Shown: positions 34,575-42,561 of the stretch, in pieces
Layout of the letters: each line of letters opens with the position of its first letter
Position numbering within the stretch: the first letter of the stretch is position 1
Assembly: GCF_017573505.1 (NCBI RefSeq)
Contig: NZ_JAGEOJ010000013.1
Location: 296,627 to 360,626, forward strand
Direction: 5' to 3'
DNA: 64,000 bases
Source of the DNA: Actinomadura barringtoniae
GTDB lineage: Bacteria > Actinomycetota > Actinomycetes > Streptosporangiales > Streptosporangiaceae
Position numbers and translations under genes: made by a program
Notes under the pieces: model-generated
Seen by the model: only the letters and a program-made list of their open reading frames with translations
The model's database searches: none
Told to the model about the DNA's origin: nothing

Positions 34575-34934
34575 CTATGGGGTGTTCGTGACGGGGCCGG
34601 AGCGGCGGCAGGTGTCGCACCGGCCCTCTCCGTCACACACCGACGTGTCGTAGTTGCGGGGTTGTGCCTGCTGGATGGCTTCGCGGGCGAGGGCGTCGCG
34701 GACGGTGGCCGCCATGGTGCACGGGGAGGCGAACAACACCTGCGCGGCCGCGACCGCCGTGCGCGCCGCGTCGATCAGATGATCGGTCGCCTGGTCGAAG
34801 GCGATCGAGTCGGTATCGGGATCGATGGCATCCAGCTCGATCAGCGCCATGCGGACTCCCACCAGGCCGCCCACCACCGACACACCCTCGGTCCGCCATT
34901 GGCCCGCGTCGGTGGCGGGGGTGCGGGGGGTCAT
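34575..34934 (-). CDS. Conserved element protein with C-terminal Cys motif
   Basis: A 119-residue protein ending in CDGEGRCDTCRRSGPVTNTP. The Cys-rich end (C-x5-C-x2-C) is shared with a homologue at the right edge of the window (63889-64000), so it belongs to the shared element backbone. The N-terminal part is helical (GLVGVRMALIELDAIDPDTDSIAFDQATDHLIDAARTAVAAAQVLF would fit a helical bundle). No function known. ATG start overlaps the upstream gene by 4 bases. Confidence 0.65.
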   Translation of the reverse strand: MTPRTPATDAGQWRTEGVSVVGGLVGVRMALIELDAIDPDTDSIAFDQATDHLIDAARTAVAAAQVLFASPCTMAATVRDALAREAIQQAQPRNYDTSVCDGEGRCDTCRRSGPVTNTP

Positions 34935-35434
34935 GAGTTGTCCAGTGAGGTAGCGCGGGACCGGGGCCCGGCGGGTCTGGTGGTGGCGTGAACGGCGTTA
35001 CCCGTCTCGGTTGCCGGATTGCCGGTGGTGGGGTGGCCAGGGGTGGGGTTGCCGGTGGCGAGGTTGAGGACGGTGAGGGCGTCTACGTGCGCGGTGGCGC
35101 GGTAGAAGTCGCGGGCGGCCTCGATCCGGACCCGGGCGAACTCTTGCTCGATCGGGCACGCGTGGCGCGGTACCCGCTGGTCCATCAGGATCGTGCGGGC
35201 CGCGTCGCGGACCTTCACCAGCGCGTCGGCCGGGTCCACACACTCCCCATCGACCATGTCCACCACGTACTGCCACCGGCGCGCGGTCGCACGCATCGCC
35301 ACGACCGCGACAAGGGCGGCCGGGTCGATCGAGTCGCCGTTCTCCAGATCGTGGATCATCTTGCCTTCGGCGGAACCGAGCTCGTCCAGGGCCTCGTCAC
35401 GGCACGCGCGAATGTAATCGTCAAACACAGGCAT
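34931..35434 (-). CDS. Hypothetical helical protein
   Basis: A 167-residue protein starting MPVFDDYIRACRDEALDELG. Mainly helical and acidic through about residue 130 (ALVAVVAMRATARRWQYVVDMV), then a low-complexity Thr/Pro/Gly tail. No recognised domain. Coupled to the downstream Cys-motif protein by a 4-base overlap, so the two are probably co-expressed. A small hairpin-prone spacer separates it from the winged-helix gene upstream. Confidence 0.6.
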   Translation of the reverse strand: MPVFDDYIRACRDEALDELGSAEGKMIHDLENGDSIDPAALVAVVAMRATARRWQYVVDMVDGECVDPADALVKVRDAARTILMDQRVPRHACPIEQEFARVRIEAARDFYRATAHVDALTVLNLATGNPTPGHPTTGNPATETGNAVHATTRPAGPRSRATSLDNS

Positions 35435-35554
35435 GGACCTACCTCCTGAGGATCTGCGGGTGGTGTGATGCGGGCGCCTCGTCCGGCCGGGCCTTCCGGC
35501 CGGACGAGGCCGGTAGGGGCGGAACCGGGCTGACCGGTCCCGCCCCCGGGCCTG

Positions 35555-36784
35555 TCAGGCCGCCGCGTCGGTGGCGGGCGCCTCGCCGGTGGCCGCGTCG
35601 GTTACGGACGCGTCGCTGGCGTCCGTAGCGTCCGGGGCGTCCGGGATGGTGGCGGGGGTGGTGTCCGGGCCGGTGGCCTCGTCAGTGGCGGGCGCGGTGG
35701 CGGTGGCGCCGGTGGCGAGGGTGTAGCGGGCGGGCTTTTCGGTGGTCAGGGTCGCGTCGCCGAGTTCGACGAGCTTGTCGAGGGCGTTGGCGACCGCGCC
35801 GGACGATCGATCCAGGACCTTGCCGATCTCGCCGGGGGTGAAGTCCTTACCGGGGTGGGCCTGCAGGTGCGCGATCACCTCGGGGCGCAGCGGACGCGGC
35901 GCCGCGCGGCCCGTACGCGGCCCGCCACCGGTTCCGGCGGTGCGGGGCTTGCCGGGCCGTGCGGGCACGGCACCGATGGCCTGGGCTACGCCGTGGGTTG
36001 CGGCGAACACGCACTGCAACCCTGCGTCGGCTTCCAACTCGTCCTCGGCGACCACCGCCGCGTAGGCGGTGGTGACCGCCGCGAGGAGATCGGTCAGCGC
36101 GCGGCGGGTCGCCTCGGTGCGCTGCGCGGACGCCAGCTCGGCGTCGATCTTCGCGCGGCGGGCTTCTTCCTCGGCCAGCCGGGCCTTGATCTCCGCGTCG
36201 GCGACCGCGCGGCGTTCGGCCTCTTCGGTCATGACCCGCATGGCGTCCGCGAGGGTGTCCGCGTCCACCACCGGCGCCACCGGCACCTCGTCGTCGTCCT
36301 CGTCGTCCTCGTCATGGTCCGCGTCCGCGTCGGGGGCGTCAGCGGTGGTGTCGGCCGGGGCGCCGGTGGGCTCGGCTGCCGAGTCCGGCCCGTCGTCGGT
36401 CGCGGGCGCCTCGTCGGTCCCCGCGTCCGCCGCCGGGACGGCCTCAGGGTCGGTGGCGGGGGCGGGCGCGTCGGTGGGGGCGGGGGTCCACGTGTCAGGC
36501 TTGGTGCGCCCGCCCCGGCCCTTCTCACCCGGCGCTGATACCGCGTGCCCGGACTCGGCGAACGCGGCGAGTTCGGTGCGGGCGTCCGCCGCATTCAGGC
36601 CCGCCGCCTTGGCGATCACCGCGACGGTTGCGCCGGGGTTGGCGGTCAGCGCGTCCCACACCGCCCCGGACGGGGCGCTGGCGGTAGCGGTCGCGTCGGG
36701 TACGGCCGGGGCGGTAGCGGGGACGTCAGCCGGGTTGGCGGGGTTCGGGGTGTTGGTGGTGGCGGGGGTGGTGTTCGCGGCCAT
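35555..36784 (-). CDS. Double winged-helix protein with acidic linker
   Basis: 409 residues from ATG 36784 (AGGAGT just upstream). The N-terminal winged helix is AVWDALTANPGATVAVIAKAAGLNAADARTELAAF. A long Ala/Pro/Thr/Asp low-complexity linker containing an acidic run follows, then a helical segment (about 195-290). The C-terminal winged helix is VIAHLQAHPGKDFTPGEIGKVLDRSSGAVANALDKL, with a low-complexity tail. The MarR-like helices imply DNA binding at two sites. Probably an element regulator or nucleoid-type protein. The MAANTT start matches that of the next gene upstream (MAANNATTT). Confidence 0.65.
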   Translation of the reverse strand: MAANTTPATTNTPNPANPADVPATAPAVPDATATASAPSGAVWDALTANPGATVAVIAKAAGLNAADARTELAAFAESGHAVSAPGEKGRGGRTKPDTWTPAPTDAPAPATDPEAVPAADAGTDEAPATDDGPDSAAEPTGAPADTTADAPDADADHDEDDEDDDEVPVAPVVDADTLADAMRVMTEEAERRAVADAEIKARLAEEEARRAKIDAELASAQRTEATRRALTDLLAAVTTAYAAVVAEDELEADAGLQCVFAATHGVAQAIGAVPARPGKPRTAGTGGGPRTGRAAPRPLRPEVIAHLQAHPGKDFTPGEIGKVLDRSSGAVANALDKLVELGDATLTTEKPARYTLATGATATAPATDEATGPDTTPATIPDAPDATDASDASVTDAATGEAPATDAAA

Positions 36785-37109
36785 TTCATGACTCCTATTT
36801 CCGGGGCGCCGGGACCATTTCCCGTCCGCCGTATTTCGTTCGTTCCACCACCACCATTTCTCGATGGACACCCAACCTCAAGTCCACCCGGCCATTTCCT
36901 ATGCCGCCAAAACGGCTGGAGAGGCTTACCTCACAAAAACCACCCCGCCATACCAATTAACGACACCCCGCCGAACCGCTTGACTTCCGGGAATCGACGA
37001 GCCTTCGCGGGCGGAAAAGAGAAACGCGCGCCGCATCAAATGCGGCGCGCGTTCCGGGCGCGGTTCATAGGGCGGGGGTGACCGTGTCAGCCCCCGCGAT
37101 GGGGGCGGG
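36785..37109. other. Spacer without supported gene
   Basis: 325 bases, notably less GC-rich than its surroundings. It contains an inverted repeat, GCGCGCCGCA...TGCGGCGCGC (about 37026-37051), which on the minus strand lies about 60 bases after the stop of the gene ending at 37110 and is a likely terminator. The promoter of the winged-helix gene should also be here. Confidence 0.4.
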
Positions 37110-37556
37110 TCACCATGGGTACATTCCGGCCTCGGCGGCGGCTTCGTCGGTCATCCACAGGAACCGGACTCGGGCGATCACCCCGGGGGTGTCGATGTCT
37201 TCGGCGACGTCGACGATGGCGTGCCATCCGTGGCCGGGGGTGTTGATGGTCCGGTCCATGACCTCAGTCAACGCGCTGAGCCGCTCCTCGGTGATCTCGT
37301 CGGCCCCGTGCACGTCCGGGGCCACCGGGTCGGGGTCGCCCTCGAACCGGATCACTTCGGCGGTCTTGTCGAAGTTGTACGCGGCGACCAGCCCGGCCTC
37401 CGCGTCGTCCGCGCTGATCTCGGCGCGGTGCGCGTCCCACCGGAACGCGTAGTCGGCGCCGACGAGTGCGCACCCGGCCGCGTCCAACACCGTCACGACC
37501 GGGTCGGCCGCGACGTTCATGACGGGGGCGGTGGTGGTGGCGTTGTTCGCGGCCAT
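37110..37556 (-). CDS. Hypothetical acidic protein
   Basis: A 148-residue protein starting MAANNATTTAPVMNVAADP. The ordered part (VVTVLDAAGCALVGADYAFRW through HAIVDVAEDIDTPGVIARVRFLW) is acidic alpha/beta with conserved-looking Trp residues. No family recognised. Its start region shares the sequence GAAATGGCCGCGAACA with the next gene downstream, suggesting a copied translation-initiation region. The adjacent 37557-38238 spacer should carry its promoter. Confidence 0.6.
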   Translation of the reverse strand: MAANNATTTAPVMNVAADPVVTVLDAAGCALVGADYAFRWDAHRAEISADDAEAGLVAAYNFDKTAEVIRFEGDPDPVAPDVHGADEITEERLSALTEVMDRTINTPGHGWHAIVDVAEDIDTPGVIARVRFLWMTDEAAAEAGMYPW

Positions 37557-38238
37557 TTCGATCTCCCTATATCGCGACCCGGCGGATTCTTTTCCGCCCG
37601 TGTTTTTTCTTGCGTATTAATTGTCACTCGGTCACGGGGTGTAATCAAGCAATTGGCCGTGGACTTTACCAACCGTGAGGGCTGAACCGTCTTACCTTCA
37701 CCACCGCCGTGCGGGAAAGGTCATGGAAAAGGCCCCGGGGCGGGCACCGGGACTTTCCGGAGAAAGATCCGGTGCGGACGACCGGGAGAACCACAGCGGG
37801 CGTGCGACAGATCGGGCCTCGCCGCCGGGGCCGGCGAGGCGGCCTTGAGAGAGGGAGAGAGGGCGAGAAGGGGGAGGGACAAGACTTGAGAAGAAGGCAT
37901 CGGACAAGGACAACCACACTCGACGCACACATTGGACTCACCTGTATAGGTGAGTCGGGCCCGCCAAGCGACCACCCATCAGGGCCCTGACCTGGGATCA
38001 CCTGATAGCGAGAGGGGTCGCTTGATAAGGCGACCCCCGAAACGAGCACCGAAGCGACCCCGGTAGCGACCCCCGAAACGACTCGCAGCACGCGACACAA
38101 GCCGCTAAGCAACGGAAGGCCCTGCCCGGTTCCCCAAGGGGAACATCAGCAGGGCCTTCCGGGAAGCGCCTCGGGGGCAGCCGTCCTCTACTCTGGCCTG
38201 CGAGGGGCCAGCCTGTTACGAGCAGGCTGGGCCCTCTT
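37557..38238. promoter_or_regulatory. Hairpin- and repeat-rich noncoding region
   Basis: 682 bases with no supported gene. It holds five inverted repeats: 37745-37774 (CACCGG...CCGGTG with inner CTTTC-CGGA-GAAAG), 37816-37840 (GCCTCGCCG/CGGCGAGGC), 37935-37956 (GACTCACCT-GTAT-AGGTGAGTC), 38114-38160 and 38202-38236. A cluster of GCGACCCC motifs spans 38013-38081, including two copies of GCGACCCCCGAAACGA. The density exceeds what two promoters and terminators need; an origin-like or multi-site operator role is possible. Confidence 0.5.
38114..38160. terminator. Strong nested hairpin
   Basis: Perfect 12-base arms GGAAGGCCCTGC (38114-38125) and GCAGGGCCTTCC (38149-38160) enclosing a second hairpin GTTCCCC-AA-GGGGAAC. 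With the 13-base-arm repeat at 38202-38236 (one mismatch), it lies directly downstream of the ATPase-domain gene on the minus strand, as tandem terminators would. Confidence 0.6.
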
Positions 38239-38739
38239 CTATGAGGCTGGTACCACCGTCAGGTCTGGTCTGGGGACGGTGGGATTGTCGCGGGCGCGTA
38301 GGTCGACGTCGGCCCAGACAGTGTGTCCTCCGTCGGGGTGGCCGTGTACGCCCATCGATGTGGCCAGGTTCTGGACGATGCGCAGGCCGCGTCCGTTCTC
38401 TTCGAGGGACTGTGGGGGCGGGGCGGGCTGGACGGTGGGTGTGCCGCCTCCGCCGAGGTCGGTGACGCCGATGTAGGACAGGTCGGCGTATTCGAGTTCG
38501 AGGCCGAACCAGCCGTTGGGCTGGCCGGATCGGGTATGGAGCAGCGCGTTGCTCACCAGCTCGGTGACGATCGACGCCACGTCATCCTCACGAGCTGTCC
38601 CTGCGAACAGGGCACGCGCGAAGTCTCTGGCGGCTGCGATTTGTTCCCGCTCGCCGATGTAGGCGCGGCGCCAAACCATCGGTTCCGGGCTGCTGAGCCA
38701 TTCAAATGGGGAACCATAGGTCCATTGTTGTCTTTGCAT
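38239..38739 (-). CDS. RsbW-like ATP-binding (HATPase) regulator
   Basis: A 166-residue stand-alone GHKL ATPase domain. N-box ASIVTELVSNALLHT, G1-like TDLGGGGTP and G2 ENGRGLRIVQNLATSMGV are in order, with HTVWADVDL near the end. This is the anti-sigma-factor-type kinase common in actinomycetes, which usually controls a sigma factor through an anti-sigma antagonist; none is adjacent. ATG with upstream GGAAGAC. Ends before two strong terminator hairpins. Confidence 0.85.
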   Translation of the reverse strand: MQRQQWTYGSPFEWLSSPEPMVWRRAYIGEREQIAAARDFARALFAGTAREDDVASIVTELVSNALLHTRSGQPNGWFGLELEYADLSYIGVTDLGGGGTPTVQPAPPPQSLEENGRGLRIVQNLATSMGVHGHPDGGHTVWADVDLRARDNPTVPRPDLTVVPAS

Positions 38740-39205
38740 TTTCTGGTCTTCCTCCTTGACGTTGCCGTTCGCGAACGGAGCGTCCCGCCCCGTGGAATGC
38801 GGGCGGGCCGACGGGTATCACCGCTCGCCTCGGTGGTGAAGGTCAAGGCCCGCCGGCCCCGCGGACCTCACGCCGCCGAAGACGGCGACGCCTCAGCTAG
38901 CAGAAGTGTGCGGAGTTACCGGAGGGTGCCGATACCAGTTGGCGGTGTGCAGGGAGAGCTCCCTACGGGCCACGGCTGGTTCCGTCAAAAGCGCGTGACC
39001 TAGCAGGACCGGTTCTGCGTTGGCCGCGCCTCACCGAGCGACGCCGAAGAGCTCGTGTGTGGCGCTACTCAGCGCGCTGAAGAGGAGCTGATGGCCTCGG
39101 AGGCACACCTCGCCTCCGAGGGGACCTCCGAGCGGCGTACTTTCGCGCACGTCTCCCACGGGGACCAGAGAGCAGGAGATGAGCGCCTTCCGCCGCCCGG
39201 AGGGG
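38740..39205. other. Spacer without supported gene
   Basis: 466 bases. It contains a strong inverted repeat, CCTCGGAGGC...GCCTCCGAGG (about 39095-39121), roughly 90 bases after the stop of the gene at 39206, a likely terminator of the eight-gene minus-strand operon. The rest probably holds the promoter of the RsbW-like gene. Confidence 0.4.
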
Positions 39206-39658
39206 CTAGGCGCTCCCGTTCTCGGACTCCGGGTCGTTGCGACTTGCAGCTTCCACAAGCCCGACCAGCTCAGCGGTCTGCCAGGAGGGGTAACGAAGGT
39301 TGGCAAAGCCCACCAGTCGGCCCGACAGAATCGGAACCGTGGCCTCCCAACCGTTGCCAGCCACGATTGGCGCAGCGAGGTCCATCAGGCGTTCCATATG
39401 CCCCGTGAGCATCTTCAGCCAGGCGAATCCGTCCCAGTAGGCCGCGTAGCGTTCCCGGCGCTCAACTGGATACATGCAGCCGCCGCCAGCAATGCCTGCG
39501 CCCACGTCCTGACAGCACTGGAGCGTGGTGAAGCCCTTCCGCCATAGTGCGGTCACCAGGTCGACCATGCCCGTATCGACCTGGACGTGCTCACCAGCGG
39601 GTGTCACGAGTTCCGCGGTGGGATGGACCTGCACGGGCTCGGTGTACTCAGTGGTCAT
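39206..39658 (-). CDS. Hypothetical protein, paralogue of the 41013 gene
   Basis: A 150-residue protein. Its N-terminal part has VDTGMVDLVTALWRKGFTTLQCCQD, matching VDEGLVALIRALWFRGWSTTMSCQN in the protein at 41013-41435, so the two genes of this operon are related. The block suggests a small alpha/beta domain with an exposed Cys. Function unknown. ATG start overlaps the APH-like gene by 4 bases; it is the last gene of the operon. Confidence 0.65.
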   Translation of the reverse strand: MTTEYTEPVQVHPTAELVTPAGEHVQVDTGMVDLVTALWRKGFTTLQCCQDVGAGIAGGGCMYPVERRERYAAYWDGFAWLKMLTGHMERLMDLAAPIVAGNGWEATVPILSGRLVGFANLRYPSWQTAELVGLVEAASRNDPESENGSA

Positions 39659-40470
39659 TCGAGCACTCCTCGGTAGTTCGCCCAGCGCTTCACCAGCTCC
39701 AGATAGGGCGGGATCCATTTCTGATCAGGGAAAAGGCCCTTGCGACGCTCCCAGACAGCGGTGTGAAGTCGGGCGTAGTGATCGATCGAGCCGGAGTCGG
39801 TTTGGGTCCACGCGGGGAACTGCCCCAGCCAGCTTTCAACGGACTCGGGAGTGTGGCCGGCGTCCAGCATCCAGGGGATCATCTGCGCCAGCTCCACCCA
39901 TGGAGCGCCCCGGGAGACGAAGGCCCAGTCCACGATGTAGACGGACTCGTCTGGGGTGACGAGGATGTTGCTGGCGTTCAGGTCGGTGTGGAGGAGCGCC
40001 TCGCCTGCCATCGGCGACACGTCTTCTCCTGGCAGTGCCCAGCGGTTGGTCACAGGGCGCTGAACCACATCCGGTCGTGGCGTCTTCTGGAGCCGGTTGA
40101 CCGTCGCCGCGACGAGTTCCAGATCCGGGGAGTCTGGCGAGTAGCTCGGATGGCGCCCTGTCACGTACTCGAAGGCCAGTACGAGCCACCCCCCGACCTC
40201 CTCAGTCCACAGGAGCCGGGGAGTGAACTCGCGGACGAAGGGATTCACCTCCGCTTCTGTACGAAGCGACACGACTTCCGGGCCGTCTTTCTCGGGCAGC
40301 TTGCGCGCAGCCTTGACGAACACCTTCCTGCGGTCGTCGCCAATGATCGCCGAGGCGATGTCCGCGTGATTGCCGACGGCCGCTGGCTTGATGCAGCAGA
40401 TTGTCCCGGTGTGTTGGGTGATCGCGTCCCGCACGGTTGCGGGTAGCTCATCCCAGTCGCTTCGTGTCAT
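39655..40470 (-). CDS. Aminoglycoside phosphotransferase-like kinase (APH fold)
   Basis: A 271-residue small-molecule kinase. The catalytic loop is LLHTDLNASNILVT (Asp base and Asn metal ligand, the HxDxxxxN pattern), followed by the metal motif VYIVDWAFVSRG. A lysine-containing N-lobe strand (RKVFVKAARKLP) is visible. APH-fold kinases phosphorylate antibiotics, sugars or other metabolites; the substrate cannot be inferred. It sits in an operon of uncharacterised genes facing an XRE-TPR regulator. Confidence 0.82.
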   Translation of the reverse strand: MTRSDWDELPATVRDAITQHTGTICCIKPAAVGNHADIASAIIGDDRRKVFVKAARKLPEKDGPEVVSLRTEAEVNPFVREFTPRLLWTEEVGGWLVLAFEYVTGRHPSYSPDSPDLELVAATVNRLQKTPRPDVVQRPVTNRWALPGEDVSPMAGEALLHTDLNASNILVTPDESVYIVDWAFVSRGAPWVELAQMIPWMLDAGHTPESVESWLGQFPAWTQTDSGSIDHYARLHTAVWERRKGLFPDQKWIPPYLELVKRWANYRGVLE

Positions 40471-40483
40471 GTGTCCTCGTGGT

Positions 40484-40981
40484 TCAGATGGTTGCGACTC
40501 GGCCCTGGCAGATGTCGGTGCAGCAGCTCACGCCGGTTGCCCAGAACCGTTCGTCGACCGGCCAGCCTGCGTTACGCATGGCCGCGACAGTGAGCGCGAC
40601 CGATCGGCCGCTGACGATGTCGGAGTTAGAGACCGGGACGTGATCGATGAACCGGCCGCCGGTCAGCCCTTCGCAGGTTTCCCGATAGTCCTTGGTCAGG
40701 TCCAGGAAGGCGTGGTACGCATCGTCGATCTCCTCGGACGGGGTGAGATGCATAAACACCATGCCGTCCGGCGCGATGCCTGCGGGCGGGCTGCTCGGGT
40801 CATAGGACGCGGTCGTTGCCAGGAAGCAGAGCATCTGCTCGACCATCAGCTCGGCGTACCACCGGGCGACCTTCACGTACTCCTTACGGACCCGCTCCAC
40901 CAGGGTGTTGAACAGGTCGGGACTGATCAGTTCACGGGGATTACGGACGGCGGTTTCGGCCGTCTCCGTGATGGTGGTCAT
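40484..40981 (-). CDS. Hypothetical protein, glycine-rich-domain-like
   Basis: A 165-residue protein with LISPDLFNTLVERVRKEY, YAELMVEQMLCFLATTA and EIDDAYHAFLDLTKDYRETCEG...GRFIDHVP. The D-x2-HxFLxxTxxY...GxFIxHxP pattern recalls the GRDP-like family of actinobacteria, so this is a tentative family call. The C-terminus carries a Cys pair (GVSCCTDICQG). ATG start with GGAGG upstream. Function unknown. Confidence 0.65.
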   Translation of the reverse strand: MTTITETAETAVRNPRELISPDLFNTLVERVRKEYVKVARWYAELMVEQMLCFLATTASYDPSSPPAGIAPDGMVFMHLTPSEEIDDAYHAFLDLTKDYRETCEGLTGGRFIDHVPVSNSDIVSGRSVALTVAAMRNAGWPVDERFWATGVSCCTDICQGRVATI

Positions 40982-41012
40982 GGCGACCTCCTTCGATTGG
41001 GAACCAGGGGAT

Positions 41013-41435
41013 TCATGCGATCAACCGCGTCAGGTCGTCGAGCTGGGCTTCAGGGAACTGGACCTCAACCCAATCCATGACCGCGAACGTGCCGCCGTCG
41101 TTCGGGCGGACCGGGGAGTGGACATGCCAGGCCCCAGGATCCATCGCGCCCTTGAGCCTTGGAGCGAAGGCAGGTGAGGCGGATACGACCTGAAGGAATT
41201 CCAGGGCTGACGGGGTTGGCATCCTCAGCCAGACGTAGCCCAGGTGCAGCTCGCGCCAGCAGTCCCAATGCGGACCGGACTTTTCGAGCCCCTCGTAGGA
41301 CTCACCGAGGTTCTGGCAAGACATGGTCGTCGACCATCCCCTGAACCACAGGGCACGGATCAAGGCCACCAGGCCCTCGTCCACTTCAACCTCCTCGCCT
41401 TGATGAATGAGGCTGACCGTTCGGTGGAACGGCAT
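41013..41435 (-). CDS. Hypothetical protein, paralogue of the 39206 gene
   Basis: 140 residues from ATG 41435 (AGGAGGGCTC upstream, clear RBS). Shares the VDEGLVALIRALWFRGWSTTMSCQN block with the last gene of the operon, then diverges (LHLGYVWLRMPTPSALEFLQVV; VMDWVEVQFPEAQLDDL). No known function. Overlaps the upstream small gene by about 50 bases. The paralogous pair in one operon suggests two subunits or duplicated specificity. Confidence 0.65.
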   Translation of the reverse strand: MPFHRTVSLIHQGEEVEVDEGLVALIRALWFRGWSTTMSCQNLGESYEGLEKSGPHWDCWRELHLGYVWLRMPTPSALEFLQVVSASPAFAPRLKGAMDPGAWHVHSPVRPNDGGTFAVMDWVEVQFPEAQLDDLTRLIA

Positions 41436-41643
41436 GAGCCCTCCTCTTCGCATCCCGCTCAACCAGGACCATCCGGCGTTCTAGCTCCATCGGTTCCCGA
41501 GCCACCACGAAGCTTCCGCCGCGGCCGGGCCACAGAGGAAACCCAAGAAACTGCCGACTCCAGGACCCATATGCCACGAGCCAGTCACCCTCATGAGCCT
41601 CTTGAAGGCGGCGGGCGATTTCGGCCGGGTTCTCGGGAGTCAC
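41386..41643 (-). CDS. Small actinobacterial conserved protein
   Basis: 85 residues from GTG 41643, whose GTGA overlaps the upstream stop. Core: EIARRLQEAHEGDWLVAYGSWSRQFLGFPLWPG...FVVAREPMELERRM. This pattern (short helix, then W-x4-YG-x2-SRxFxAFP) is one I have seen in many small actinobacterial proteins encoded near XRE regulators; function unknown. The tail is basic and low complexity. Confidence 0.6.
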   Translation of the reverse strand: MTPENPAEIARRLQEAHEGDWLVAYGSWSRQFLGFPLWPGRGGSFVVAREPMELERRMVLVERDAKRRAHAVPPNGQPHSSRRGG

Positions 41644-41903
41644 AGCTGGTAGCCCTCCCACAGCCGGTCCTGCTCAGCCTTGAGTTCCTCCAACTCCTCC
41701 TTGGACGCGGCTGATATCCATGGCTTGACGCCGAATCGTTCTTGCCGCTTGGTGATTGTCTGGCGGCGCCTGCAGTGCCACAGATCGTGTTCGTCCTGGT
41801 AGTTCTCGTACCAGGGACTCGGATCGACGGTGCCAGCCGGAAGCGGATCAGTGTGCGAGACGTGCGGGACCTTCTCGCTCTTGCGAGACCGGTCGAACCT
41901 CAT
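41640..41903 (-). CDS. Small hypothetical protein
   Basis: 87 residues from ATG 41903 (MRFDRSRKSEKVPH). Contains PWYENYQDEHDLWHCRRRQTI and an acidic C-terminal helix (SKEELEELKAEQDRLWEGYQL). No recognised domain. ATG overlaps the upstream stop by 4 bases, which decides the start over the longer frame. Confidence 0.55.
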   Translation of the reverse strand: MRFDRSRKSEKVPHVSHTDPLPAGTVDPSPWYENYQDEHDLWHCRRRQTITKRQERFGVKPWISAASKEELEELKAEQDRLWEGYQL

Positions 41904-42238
41904 CGCGTCGCCTGGTCGCTCTTGACAGGCACGGGGAAGGGACTGGGCCCCAGGGAAGACATCCACCGTTGCAAGTCGTCCTGGTCGCGCATCTTGAATT
42001 CCAGCCATAGCCGGGCCGGCGCCTTAAGCACCTCCCTCAGCCCTCCAAGGGCCTCGGACGCCGTGACTGGGTTCCTGCGCTCCACGACCCACTCGCCGTT
42101 GGCCGGATAGGGCTCGCCCCAGTTGCCTGGGTCTTCCGGGGGCGTCGGGACAGGTACTGAGAATCCGCGCAGCTCAACGGGGGTAGCTGGCGTCGAGTTG
42201 TCCTGGCGGCCCCCTCGTCGGGGGGTATCGAAGGTCAT
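41900..42238 (-). CDS. Small hypothetical protein
   Basis: 112 residues starting MTFDTPRRGGRQDNSTPATP. A polar N-terminus precedes GEWVVERRNPVTASEALGGL and LWLEFKMRDQDDLQRWMSSL. No family recognised. Begins three bases after the stop of a 55-codon gene, so the operon is tightly packed here. Confidence 0.55.
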   Translation of the reverse strand: MTFDTPRRGGRQDNSTPATPVELRGFSVPVPTPPEDPGNWGEPYPANGEWVVERRNPVTASEALGGLREVLKAPARLWLEFKMRDQDDLQRWMSSLGPSPFPVPVKSDQATR

Positions 42239-42241
42239 CGG

Positions 42242-42409
42242 TCACGACACCTCGTCGGCCGCCTGCTCCTGGTTTCCCGAGACCTGGGCCGTGTCATGGT
42301 CGGGCAGATCGACCGCCTTCATCGGAACGGCCGGGGTCGCTGACGCGTGGTGGTTGCCAGGAGGGTCCTCGTCCTTGGGCCGGTGGGTCCCGTTCTGCTG
42401 GCTTGACAT
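42242..42409 (-). CDS. Very small leading gene of the operon (55 aa)
   Basis: A 55-residue frame starting MSSQQNGTHRPKDEDPPGNH and ending QEQAADEVS, with a good RBS (AAGGAG, 7 bases before ATG). It is the first gene of the minus-strand operon, next to the shared control region with the XRE regulator. Polar and Pro/His/Asp-rich with no signal peptide. Could be a leader peptide, a precursor or a short effector; nothing proves which. Confidence 0.5.
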   Translation of the reverse strand: MSSQQNGTHRPKDEDPPGNHHASATPAVPMKAVDLPDHDTAQVSGNQEQAADEVS

Positions 42410-42488
42410 CGTCTTCTCCTTCTCGTCAGGAGGCTGGTGTCCTGTGACACAGACGATGCACCCGGTTACCCACCCGGTTCCACGACCG

Positions 42489-42522
42489 CGCTGTATGAGA
42501 AACGAGCTTCGGTCATACAGCG
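42489..42522. promoter_or_regulatory. Perfect operator-like inverted repeat upstream of the XRE gene
   Basis: CGCTGTATGA (42489-42498) and TCATACAGCG (42513-42522) are perfect 10-base arms with a 14-base spacer, between the divergent minus-strand operon and the XRE-TPR gene. Position and symmetry fit the binding site of the dimeric regulator, controlling itself and the operon. Confidence 0.7.
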
Positions 42523-42561
42523 ATGTATAAGGGGATGCCCACGACAGGGGAAAGCCGCATC

